From positions 18,227-82,226 of the forward strand of contig JANXAL010000076.1 in assembly GCA_025062325.1 (NCBI GenBank): DNA of 64,000 nucleotides. The letters are read 5' to 3'. Under the pieces are notes generated by a model, which was given only the letters and a program-made list of their open reading frames with translations, made no database searches and was not told the DNA's origin. The DNA is from Roseiflexus sp. (GTDB lineage Bacteria > Chloroflexota > Chloroflexia > Chloroflexales > Roseiflexaceae). Shown here one piece after another: positions 18,145 through 32,036 of this stretch. Position numbers and translations under genes: made by a program. Each line of letters begins with the position of its first letter. Position 1 is the first letter of the stretch.

Positions 18145-18963
18145 CTAGCCCCACCGCGCAATGATCGCATCGATCCGCGCCGGAGGCTCATGCACTGCAT
18201 CGGGATCGGGATGACTCTCAACCCAGCGCTGTAACCGCCGCGCCGCCTCCGCGTGGGTCTCGTCGGGCAATATCCAGCAACTGCTGTACATCCGCTCCTG
18301 GTAGCGCTGCGCTACAGCACGCACCGTCTGAGGAGACTGACGATACGTGAGCAACGTCAGGCGTTGCACGTTTGCGCCAGATGTCTCCAGGTGCTTCTGG
18401 AACCGTTCGTCCAGAGTGTGCGGCGCGCCGTCTCGCCGCTGCTCCGGCGGAACGTTCAGCTCGTCTAAGATTGCCGACCATGCGCTCTGCACCTGCGCAC
18501 GCGGCGTCGGGAGATCGTCGTCCTGCCCGTCGCGCTCATCGCTGGCAAGCACAATAGCGCCTCCCGGACGCAATACGCGCTGCGCTTCGTCTAGCGCCTG
18601 CCGCCAGTCCTCTACCAGATGCAGAACGTGGACCATAATCACCACATCGAAAGCAGCATCGGACACCGGCAGCCGCATAACGTCGCCGCACACCAGGTGC
18701 GCCTGATGGGTGCGCCCATTGAGTTTCTGGCGTAGTCGTCCCATCATGCGTCGTGAGAGATCGATGCCGACATAGAAATACCCTGCCTCAATAAAAGGGA
18801 GCGCAACTCGTCCTGTTCCAACGCCCGCTTCGAGCAACCGCGCGTTCTGGCTCAGTTGGAGCGTTGCAACCATCGCATCTCGCAAACGTTCTGCAATGCC
18901 TGGCGGATAACCGCGAGTTGCGTCGTAGTAATCGACTGCGCGATCGAACGAAATGCCCGGCAT
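18145..18963 (-). CDS. Class I SAM-dependent methyltransferase
   Basis: A 272-residue cytoplasmic methyltransferase. Motif I is LLEAGVGTGRVALPFIEAGY (about residues 43-62), followed by an acidic YVGIDLSRRMM, motif II-like CGDVMRLPVSDAAFDVVIMV, and post-motif RVLRPGGAIVLASDE. The C-terminal third is less conserved and probably holds the acceptor specificity, which is unknown. The start MPGISFDRAVDYYDATRGYP is the usual opening of this UbiE-like group. Confidence 0.88.
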   Translation of the reverse strand: MPGISFDRAVDYYDATRGYPPGIAERLRDAMVATLQLSQNARLLEAGVGTGRVALPFIEAGYFYVGIDLSRRMMGRLRQKLNGRTHQAHLVCGDVMRLPVSDAAFDVVIMVHVLHLVEDWRQALDEAQRVLRPGGAIVLASDERDGQDDDLPTPRAQVQSAWSAILDELNVPPEQRRDGAPHTLDERFQKHLETSGANVQRLTLLTYRQSPQTVRAVAQRYQERMYSSCWILPDETHAEAARRLQRWVESHPDPDAVHEPPARIDAIIARWG

Positions 18964-18965
18964 AG

Positions 18966-19012
18966 CGAATGGGTCAACGAATAAACGAATGGGTCAACGA
19001 GTAAACGAATGG
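18966..19012. repeat. 20-bp tandem repeat, about 2.4 copies
   Basis: The unit CGAATGGGTCAACGANTAAA is repeated twice and followed by a partial third copy, directly upstream of the methyltransferase start codon. It leaves little room for a normal promoter. Confidence 0.6.
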
Positions 19013-19072
19013 TCCCCTCTGTGTTCTCTGGCCTCTGTAGTTGTGCTGACGGGCAAACGAATGCATTGGGCG

Positions 19073-19156
19073 TACACGTCAGCAAGGACACGAATGATCT
19101 ACACACCTCTTGCCGCGCACCTCTTGCGGCGCATACACGTCAGCAAGGACACGAAT
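19073..19156. repeat. Pair of 23-bp direct repeats
   Basis: Identical 23-bp copies at 19073-19095 and 19134-19156 (both contain CGTCAGCAAGGACACGAA), with CACCTCTTGC duplicated between them. The area up to 19224 has no gene. Confidence 0.6.
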
Positions 19157-19224
19157 AATCCACGCTCTGTGTTCGCTGTGCCTCCGTGGCTCTATCAAAC
19201 GAATGCGTCAGCGTGTCCCAACGG

Positions 19225-22578
<3,354 letters not shown>

Positions 22579-23096
22579 GTTTCCCTCATTCGTATGTGGC
22601 GTCAGCGCCTGTGCCTTCCAAGCGCGGTGTGCGCCTGCTGCGCCCTTCTACGCTCGTGAGCAGTGTAGCACATGTAGCGCGCAGCGAGATCGCACGCCTT
22701 CTGGCGCGGGCGGGACAGGCCGCCCAGGTGGCAGGCGGATCCGTCTGCCGCTAACCACAGAGGCATGGCGCGCTGCACCCCCGCACCGCCACACAGGGGA
22801 TATCGGGCCTTACTGGGTTCTCCGGTACGCCTGTGCATTGCATCGTTCGTTTCAGGCATCAGGCCGCCCTCCCGCCCCCTTCCCCCCTGGTAGGAGAAGG
22901 GGGAAGGGGGGATGAGGGGCAAAAAGAGCGTCAAGACGTGGCAAACCTGCTTCGCACACTAAAAGCCCACATTCGAGAGAGAGGAATGAGAGGAGACAAG
23001 ACATCGGAATACGAACAAGATGCTTACATTTCTCCTCCTATAAGGAATAGCAGGCGATCGCCCTTAGAGCGCGAGCAGTTATCCCTTGACCTGGCA
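22579..23096. other. Intergenic region with degenerate MITE-like repeat copy 6
   Basis: The spacer between the divergent tricorn and binding-protein genes. At about 22843-22990 it holds the repeat interior (TTGCATCGTTCGTTTCAGGC, then CCCCCTTCCCCCC and GGGGATGAGGGG) and a degraded right end (AAAAGCCCACATTCGAGAG); the left inverted end is not recognisable. No gene is seen. Confidence 0.5.
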
Positions 23097-23125
23097 TTGA
23101 CAAGCGATCCAGGTAATGTTATCAT
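23097..23125 (+). promoter_or_regulatory. Sigma-A-type promoter of the peptide ABC importer
   Basis: A perfect TTGACA at 23097-23102 and TATCAT at 23120-23125 with 17-bp spacing is the best promoter match in the window. It implies a leader of about 250 bases before the ATG at 23382. The leader contains a hairpin with a TTCG loop near 23313-23337. Confidence 0.6.
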
Positions 23126-23381
23126 TTTTCTTAATTACTCTATACTTCAGGTGAATGTTCCCGACACCGATAATTCCAGCCTAATCCTGCGACGTCCAGG
23201 AAGCCGTCAATACGCCGCATAGGCGTAGTTTTGACGCACCCATGACCACGAACCGCAGAACAGACTCCTCCTCGCTCTTCACGTTGCGGCGTATCAGCCG
23301 CAGTGCAAAGGAAACGTTGCGCTTCGGCGCGCAGCGTGATAGATTCCCCGCGTTTCAGCATACGGAAAGGAATGACAGCTT

Positions 23382-25274
23382 ATGGACAACAACTCCAGGA
23401 CCCGGTTAACGCGGCGCGCGTTTCTGCGCGCCGCTGCCGTTGGCGTCGGCTCAGCAGCGCTTGCCGCCTGCGGCGGCGGAGTGACCACTGCCCCCACCTC
23501 GTCGCCCTTACCCCTCCCGACGCCAACAACCGCTCCAACATTGGCGCCGGTCCAGCCGACGCCGCCTCCCACCACGGCGCCAGCGCCGACTGTAGCGCCA
23601 GCGGGCGCGGTTAAGAACTCGCTTGGAGTGACCCTGCCAGCAGATGCTGCACCTCTGGAGCATCAGGCATTTGTCGTCTACTTCGACATTACCGCCGATT
23701 TTACCAGCCCCAACCAGATGGAAACGATTTACAAGTCGGGCGGTTTCGGCAGCATTACGAATCTGACCGGCGATACGCTGGTGCGCCTGAACAAGGACTT
23801 CCAGGTGCAACCGGGCGCTGCGCTTTCATGGTCGTCGGACGAGACCGGTAAGGTCTGGACGTTTAACCTGGATCCCAACCTTGTCTGGAGCGATGGCACG
23901 CCGGTGACGGCGGAAGACTTCGTAGCGACCTTCCGTTATGCCGCCGATCCGAAGCACGCCTGGGACTTTGCCTGGTACTACAGCGCGCCAGGAGCGATCA
24001 AGAACTGGGACAAGTGCGTTGCCGGCGAACTGCCGCTGGAGCAACTGGGGGTCACTGCCAAAGACAAGCACACGCTGGTGATCGAAACCGAAACGCCAGC
24101 GCCCTTCCTGCCTGCAAAACTGATCTACAGCGAAGTGCTGAGCGCCGCAAAACTGAAGGAATTCGGATCCGGCCTTTACACCGCCGATCCGGCAAAAGCG
24201 ATTTCGTGCGGACCGTATCTGCTGAAAGAGTTCAAGCCTGGCGAGCGGGTGGTGTTTGAGATCAATCCAACCTACAGAGGAACAAACCGCCCGCGCGTTG
24301 AGCGCGTTATCCAGATTGCGGCGCGACCGGAAGCGATGTTCGCCGGGTACCAGGCAGGCGAGGTGGACCGCGTGACCGGCGAGCAGTTGCAGACCGCTGA
24401 CAACGAAATCATCGCCCGCGATCCCGAACTGTTGAAGCAGGTGCGCCTGACGACGGGCGACTTCCGCACCGATTATCTCTTCTTCGACTGCCAGAATCCG
24501 CCGTTCAACGACGTGCGGGTGCGCAAGGCGTTTAGCCACATTGTGGATCGTGACACGCTGATCAAGACAATCATCACGCCGTTGCAGGGCATCCCGGCAT
24601 ATTCGTTTTTGATGCCCGGCTTCCCAGGGTCGAATTCCGAAGGGTTGAAGGATATCCAGCGGTATGATCCAGAACTCGGGCGCAGGCTGTTGAAGGAGGC
24701 TGGCTATGAGGGAGGGAAGGGCTTCCCCAAGCTGACCCTCTGGCTGCGCAACGAGCCGCAGATTCGGCAGGCGCTCGCAGCAGCGATTGCGGCGGCAATC
24801 ACGCAGGAGTATGGCATCGAAGTCGAGGTCTCGAACAAAGAGTTCAAGACCTTCATGGACGCGCTCAACGCTAAGCCGACGCAGATCCAGTTTGGCATGG
24901 TGTCGTATGGCATCGACTTTCTCGATCCGTCGAATATGCTTGGCGTTTGGCTCAGCACCGGACGACACAACTGGTTCAATAAGACATATGACGAGATGGT
25001 GCTGAAGGCATCAGAGATGACCGATCAGGAAGAGCGCATTAAGATCTTCCAGGAAGCCGAACGGTTGCTCTGCGAGGAGGCGCCGGCGGTCTTCATTTAC
25101 CACCGCACCGTTGCCGACATCTACAAGCCGTATGTGGTCGGCGAGTGCTTCGAGCCGAATATCGCAGGATTCTCTGGGCTGCAATGGCCTGGCTTCTCGT
25201 CAATGAGCGACTCGCTGCAGACGCTGTATATTAGCAAAGAGGTCACGAAATATCGCAAGGCGCCGCCGAAGTAG
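23382..25274 (+). CDS. ABC transporter substrate-binding lipoprotein, family 5 (peptide/nickel type)
   Basis: A 630-residue extracytoplasmic binding protein. The N-terminus has twin arginines (TRRAFLRAAA, Arg11-Arg12) and a lipobox LAAC with Cys30, so it is probably exported by Tat or Sec and lipid-anchored. A Thr/Pro linker (about 36-80) precedes the SBP_bac_5 domain. Typical motifs are WTFNLDPNLVWSDGTPVTAEDF and FNDVRVRKAFSHIVDRDTLI. It captures oligopeptides or similar ligands for the two permeases downstream; the ligand cannot be told. The ATG follows GGAAAGGAATGACAGCTT. Confidence 0.9.
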   Translation: MDNNSRTRLTRRAFLRAAAVGVGSAALAACGGGVTTAPTSSPLPLPTPTTAPTLAPVQPTPPPTTAPAPTVAPAGAVKNSLGVTLPADAAPLEHQAFVVYFDITADFTSPNQMETIYKSGGFGSITNLTGDTLVRLNKDFQVQPGAALSWSSDETGKVWTFNLDPNLVWSDGTPVTAEDFVATFRYAADPKHAWDFAWYYSAPGAIKNWDKCVAGELPLEQLGVTAKDKHTLVIETETPAPFLPAKLIYSEVLSAAKLKEFGSGLYTADPAKAISCGPYLLKEFKPGERVVFEINPTYRGTNRPRVERVIQIAARPEAMFAGYQAGEVDRVTGEQLQTADNEIIARDPELLKQVRLTTGDFRTDYLFFDCQNPPFNDVRVRKAFSHIVDRDTLIKTIITPLQGIPAYSFLMPGFPGSNSEGLKDIQRYDPELGRRLLKEAGYEGGKGFPKLTLWLRNEPQIRQALAAAIAAAITQEYGIEVEVSNKEFKTFMDALNAKPTQIQFGMVSYGIDFLDPSNMLGVWLSTGRHNWFNKTYDEMVLKASEMTDQEERIKIFQEAERLLCEEAPAVFIYHRTVADIYKPYVVGECFEPNIAGFSGLQWPGFSSMSDSLQTLYISKEVTKYRKAPPK

Positions 25275-25297
25275 AGGATTGAGACCAGAAGCCCTGT

Positions 25298-25322
25298 CGG
25301 GGCAGGTCTAAGACCTGCCTCG
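25298..25322. repeat. GGGGCAGGT palindrome within the ABC operon
   Basis: GGCAGGTCT-A-AGACCTGCC is a perfect 9-bp inverted repeat with a 1-base loop, between the binding-protein and permease genes. It could form an mRNA hairpin that lets the binding protein be made in excess over the permeases, as in other ABC operons; this is inference. Confidence 0.6.
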
Positions 25323-25369
25323 ACGAGGCATTTGAACTGCTTTCCTGACTCCCGATAACGGAGTAGCAT

Positions 25370-26293
25370 ATGGTCGCGTATGTTGCCCAGCGGCTGGCAG
25401 GGCTCGCGTTCGTGTTCATTCTAGTGTCGATAGTTGCGTTTCTGCTCATGCACGCCACGCCGGGCGGACCGTTCGATGAGCCGAATATGCCGTTGCCGCC
25501 CGCTGCAAAAGAAAATATTTTGCGTAAATATGGTCTTGATCAACCGCTGCATATTCAGTACATCAACTACATGGCAAATGCGCTGCGTGGCGACTTCGGG
25601 TATTCATTCTCCAGTCCGACTGAAACCGTCGCACAGGTGATCGGGCGCACCTGGCCTGTCAGCATGACCTTGGGCGGCATTACGGTCATCGTGGCGCTTG
25701 GGAGCGGCATCCTGCTCGGCATTCTGGCGGCGGTGCAACAGAACAGCATCCTGGATTATGTCGTGACCTTCATCGCCACGCTTGGTCTAACGGTGCCAAA
25801 CTTTGTGATTGCGCTGTGGCTGATCCTCGTCTTTGCGGTTGAACTGCAGTGGTTGCCGCTTGGCGGATGGGGCGAGGACTGGCGGCAGGTCATTATGCCA
25901 ATGATCGCATTAGGACTGGGACCGATGGGTATTGCCGCCCGTTACACTCGCGCAAGTCTGGTCGATGTCCTCACGGCGGATTATATTCGGACAGCCCGCG
26001 CCAAAGGGCTGGCTGAGCGCATGGTGGTCATGCGCCACGCCATCAAGAATGCGCTCATTCCGATTATTACGGTGCTTGGTCCGCGCATTCCAGACCTGAT
26101 CACCGGCACGATCTTCGTCGAAACAATGTTCCGCGTGCCAGGACTGGGCAAGTTTTTTGTCGAAAGCGTCCTCGACCGCGATTACCCGATGATCATGGCG
26201 TTAGTGCTGCTGATTGCCGTGCTTTGGGGACTGGTCTACCTAATAACCGATCTGCTCTACACTGTTATTGATCCACGGGTGAAACTCACCTGA
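25370..26293 (+). CDS. ABC transporter permease, DppB/OppB type
   Basis: A 307-residue integral membrane protein with about six helices. It opens with [20 protein letters not shown] and carries the TIG-type N-terminal motif region ([11 protein letters not shown]) found in DppB-like subunits. The EAA loop lies at about 215-235 ([20 protein letters not shown]) and should contact the ATPases. It forms the channel with the next gene. It follows the binding-protein gene by 95 bases. Confidence 0.92.
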   Translation: MVAYVAQRLAGLAFVFILVSIVAFLLMHATPGGPFDEPNMPLPPAAKENILRKYGLDQPLHIQYINYMANALRGDFGYSFSSPTETVAQVIGRTWPVSMTLGGITVIVALGSGILLGILAAVQQNSILDYVVTFIATLGLTVPNFVIALWLILVFAVELQWLPLGGWGEDWRQVIMPMIALGLGPMGIAARYTRASLVDVLTADYIRTARAKGLAERMVVMRHAIKNALIPIITVLGPRIPDLITGTIFVETMFRVPGLGKFFVESVLDRDYPMIMALVLLIAVLWGLVYLITDLLYTVIDPRVKLT

Positions 26294-26312
26294 ACCACGA
26301 CACAAGCAGGCT

Positions 26313-27215
26313 ATGAGTGCAGTTATCTCGAAGGACGCCGTCACTGCCGTTGACTCGATCATTTCGCGCCCTCCCAGCAATCTCTGGCGCGACGCCGCCA
26401 TCCGCTTCTCCAAAAACAAATTGGCAATGGGAGCACTGATCGTGGTTGGGGTATTGGTATTTGTCGGCGTGTTTGCCGACATTCTGGCGCCGCAACCGAA
26501 CTTTGCCCGCCCCATCGACGCACGCAAGTTCCCCGGCGAAGCGGGATACATCCTAGGCACCGACGATGTCGGGCGTGATATGCTGAAGCGCTTGATTCAC
26601 GGCGTGCGCACCTCGCTAATCGTCGGCATCTCAGTGCAGGCGATTGCACTGGTCATCGGTGCGACCCTGGGGCTGTGCGCGGGTTTCCTGGGGGGATGGG
26701 TCGATTTCTTCGTGATGCGCACGGTTGAACTGTTCACCGCTATCCCGCAGTTGTTGTTTGCGTTGTTCCTGATCTCGATCCTTGGCGGTGGTGTGTTCAA
26801 TGTCATTCTGGCGATCGCGCTGATTGGATGGGTCGATATCTGCCGCCTTACCCGCGCTCAACTCTTCGCGCTGCGCGAGAAAGAATTCATCGAAGCTGCG
26901 CGCGCTCTGGGCATTCCGCCGTTCCAGATTGCCTGGCGCCATCTGTTGCCGAATGCGCTCACCCCCCTGATCATCGCCGTCACTCTCGGCATCCCTACCG
27001 CTATTTTCACCGAAGCCGGGCTGAGCTTCCTGGGTCTTGGCATTAATGAGCCAACTGCCAGCCTTGGCAAGATGGTCGGCGCTTCCTTCGCCTACATCCG
27101 CGTCTACTGGCACATGGGATTGCTTCCTACCCTCATGATTGCCCTGATCATGCTCAGTTTCTCGTTCGTCGGCGATGGGCTGCGCGACGCGCTTGATCCG
27201 CGGTTGAGAAAGTAG
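26313..27215 (+). CDS. ABC transporter permease, DppC/OppC type
   Basis: A 300-residue membrane protein with the OppC N-terminal cytoplasmic segment (RDAAIRFSKNKLAMGALIVV) and a BPD_transp_1 domain. Visible motifs are LGTDDVGRDMLKRLIHGVRT and the EAA loop EFIEAARALGIPPFQIAWRH. It starts 19 bases after the DppB-like gene. No ATP-binding subunits follow: the next gene is pyruvate phosphate dikinase, so ATPases must be encoded elsewhere or shared. Confidence 0.92.
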   Translation: MSAVISKDAVTAVDSIISRPPSNLWRDAAIRFSKNKLAMGALIVVGVLVFVGVFADILAPQPNFARPIDARKFPGEAGYILGTDDVGRDMLKRLIHGVRTSLIVGISVQAIALVIGATLGLCAGFLGGWVDFFVMRTVELFTAIPQLLFALFLISILGGGVFNVILAIALIGWVDICRLTRAQLFALREKEFIEAARALGIPPFQIAWRHLLPNALTPLIIAVTLGIPTAIFTEAGLSFLGLGINEPTASLGKMVGASFAYIRVYWHMGLLPTLMIALIMLSFSFVGDGLRDALDPRLRK

Positions 27216-27470
27216 ATGAGAGGCGAGAGGCAAAGGTCAAGCGGCGAGAGAGTAGCAGGTGAGAAGGTTAACGGCGGGAGCGTTTCGTGTTGAACGTTGA
27301 ACGCGGAAGGTGCGAAATCCCCCCACGATTATGCCCGTTGCAGATTTTCTGAGACTGAGGTAACATTTTGGATAAGCTCCAAAGGTTGTGACGCAGCCTG
27401 TACTCCGCGTCCTTGTTTTGCGCCGCAATCTGCCGGAACACAGGCAATTTCGACAAAGGGGGAAACATTT
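27216..27470. other. Intergenic region with GA-rich repeat
   Basis: From 27213 to about 27306 there is GA-rich simple repeat (GAGGCGAGAGGCAAAGG, GGCGAGAGAG) followed by GTTGAACGTTGAACGCGGAA. The remainder is the pyruvate phosphate dikinase leader, with AAAGGGGGAAACATTT before the ATG. There is no gene. Confidence 0.45.
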
Positions 27471-30140
<2,670 letters not shown>

Positions 30141-30152
30141 TCGTTAATCCCC

Positions 30153-30189
30153 CATGGTAGAGACGTTGCCCCGCAACGTCTCTACCATG
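30153..30189. repeat. Perfect 17-bp-arm palindrome (GTAGAGACGTTGC family)
   Basis: CATGGTAGAGACGTTGC and its exact complement are separated by CCC, directly after ppdK. No T-run follows. A relic (GCGTTGCAGGGCAACGT) lies at about 30231-30247, at the end of the next gene. Inverted repeats with this GTAGAGACG...CGTCTCTAC core are known as dispersed elements in several phyla. It may also work as a transcript end. Confidence 0.75.
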
Positions 30190-30247
30190 CACGCGACAGT
30201 GCACCGCAACGGCTCTGCCGCGCATGCAGCGTTGCAGGGCAACGTCT

Positions 30248-31495
30248 TCACGGCCCATACACCCCCGCGAATTGCAACGGCGCAGTGGTATGGGCATTGC
30301 GCTGCGCCTCGCGCCATTCTTCATAGGCCTGCCGGTAGACATCCAGCGTCGAATGGGCAATGGCATGCCAGTTGTAGCGGGTACAGACCTCATGGAATGC
30401 ATTGGAGGCGCGCTGCCGTGACCAGTCGGGATGCGCCAGGGTATGCAGAATGCCCCAGGCGAGCGAGTCCGCGTTGTTTGGGTAGACTGTCAACCCTGTT
30501 TCGTGCAATTTCACCACCTCGGCAAGCCCGCCAGCATGCGCCACAACCACCGGGCACTTTGCTGCCATCGCTTCCAGCGCTACAATGCCGAACGGCTCGT
30601 AGAGCGACGGGAACACCGCGGCATCCGCTGCGTGGTACAGCCGATCACGCTCATCATCGCTGATGCGACCAGTGAAGAGAACGAAATCCGTCAGACCAGT
30701 GCGATGCGTGCGATCGCGCAATGCATCGAGGTAGTCGCCAGCCCCGGCGATCACCAGGCGCGCCTGCGGGAACTGCGTCAGCACCTGCGACCAGGCGTCG
30801 ACCAGGACGTGGAAGCCTTTTTCGTATACAACCCGCCCGACCGAAAACACCAGCGGCTGATCATCTCGCGCAAAGCGGCGACGAAAAGCCAACCGCTCCT
30901 CATCGCTTCCGAACGGGGACGGTTTGACCACCACGCCGTTCGGAACAACATTGATCTTTTCCCGCGGCGCGTTGAAGGCGACATGTATTTCGTGCGCCAT
31001 GAAGTGCGAACAGGCAATCACCCGGATCGCCTCGCTCACCAATAACCGCTCCAGACGATCAATCTGAACCGAGAGGTCGGTTGTCAGATGTCCCTGTTGC
31101 CGTCCCCGTTCTGTTGCATGGATCGTCGCCAGCAGCGGTAGGTGGCAGGAACGCTTGAGCGTCATGCCAGCAGACGCAACCAGCCAGTCGTGCGCGTGGA
31201 TCAGATCAAATCCGCCGACTCGACGGCGCAGCTCAAGCGCAGCATGCCGCAGTGCAACATTCAGTTCCTGCGTAAGCGGGAAGAATGTGCGGTCAGCGAC
31301 CGGCGGAACAGCCACCCGGTGGACATGAACACCCTGAGCCGTGATTTCGTACCTGTCGCCGTGGTGGAGATTGGGAGTGACAACATGAACCTCAACGCCG
31401 ATCTGCGCCAGCGCATCGGTCAGATCGGTCACGTGACGCCCCAGGCCCCCTATGAGGTGCGGCGGGTACTCCCAGGACAACATCAAAATCCGCAT
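30248..31495 (-). CDS. GT4-family glycosyltransferase (starch/glycogen synthase-like)
   Basis: A 415-residue GT-B glycosyltransferase. The ATG at 31495 gives MRILMLSWEYPPHLIGGLGR, the typical opening with the GGLG donor/acceptor loop; the longer frame adds 27 non-family residues. The C-terminal half has VFSVGRVVYEKGFHVLVDAW, VIAGAGDYL and AVFPSLYEPFGIVALEAMA (EX7E motif), then AGGLAEVVKLHETGLTVYPN. This subgroup includes enzymes annotated as glycogen synthase or maltose-1-phosphate synthase; donor and acceptor are not certain. It ends next to the palindrome relic at 30231. Confidence 0.88.
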   Translation of the reverse strand: MRILMLSWEYPPHLIGGLGRHVTDLTDALAQIGVEVHVVTPNLHHGDRYEITAQGVHVHRVAVPPVADRTFFPLTQELNVALRHAALELRRRVGGFDLIHAHDWLVASAGMTLKRSCHLPLLATIHATERGRQQGHLTTDLSVQIDRLERLLVSEAIRVIACSHFMAHEIHVAFNAPREKINVVPNGVVVKPSPFGSDEERLAFRRRFARDDQPLVFSVGRVVYEKGFHVLVDAWSQVLTQFPQARLVIAGAGDYLDALRDRTHRTGLTDFVLFTGRISDDERDRLYHAADAAVFPSLYEPFGIVALEAMAAKCPVVVAHAGGLAEVVKLHETGLTVYPNNADSLAWGILHTLAHPDWSRQRASNAFHEVCTRYNWHAIAHSTLDVYRQAYEEWREAQRNAHTTAPLQFAGVYGP

Positions 31496-31907
31496 AGACC
31501 CTCGACAAAGAAACCCGGCTGCTGTTTTGCAGCACGCGATAACACACAGTCTGGTGCGCGTCATCACGCGATGCAAACAACAGCCGGGACGATCATCGCA
31601 CCAAGGCGAATTTGTGTTGTTAAGGATTATAGCATAACCGGTTTAGAATGTTGCTTTCAAACAAATGACAATATCAGGACAGAAGTCTTAAGTAATTTGT
31701 CATTTTTTTGCTGTGACTTTACTTGCGCTTAGTCAGGCGTTCATACGTCTACTGTCGTGCGGTGCATGCCGGACCCAGTCGTGCAGCAAGTCTTCGTCGG
31801 CGGTCGGTTCGTCTACACCCGGGCGGAGCGGGTGGAAAGTTTCAGCGATCCCTTCGCCTGAGTCGAATGCACACAGAGGCACAGAGAGCTAATCACATAT
31901 GAGAGCA
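31496..31907. other. Intergenic region with possible C-terminal gene relic
   Basis: Mostly AT-rich upstream DNA of the glycosyltransferase gene. At 31767-31863 (plus) an ATG-led frame of 31 codons (containing VVQQVFVGGRFVY) resembles the C-terminal tail of amidohydrolases, but it has no upstream body in any frame. It may be a relic or chance. Confidence 0.25.
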
Positions 31908-32012
31908 CATGGATCGCGACGGATCGCTATGGATGATGATCTCTTCTCCTGATCCGTGAACCTCCGTCGCATCCGTATCAATCCGTGTCCTATTCAATCC
32001 GCGTCCCATTCC
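31908..32012. repeat. CGGAT-type repeat block 2
   Basis: GGATCGCGACGGATCGCTAT on the left and ATCCGTGAA, CTCCGTCGC, ATCCGTATC, AATCCGTGTCC at about 10-bp steps on the right. It lies 24 bases beyond the end of the STAND ATPase gene and forms the left border of the caspase/STAND island. Confidence 0.6.
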
Positions 32013-32036
32013 AGATCGCGCGCGCCGTGTCTTCCC

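Noticed and set aside
23131..23381. Riboswitch upstream of the peptide ABC importer
   Set aside because: No core of a known riboswitch class could be matched; only generic hairpins are seen.
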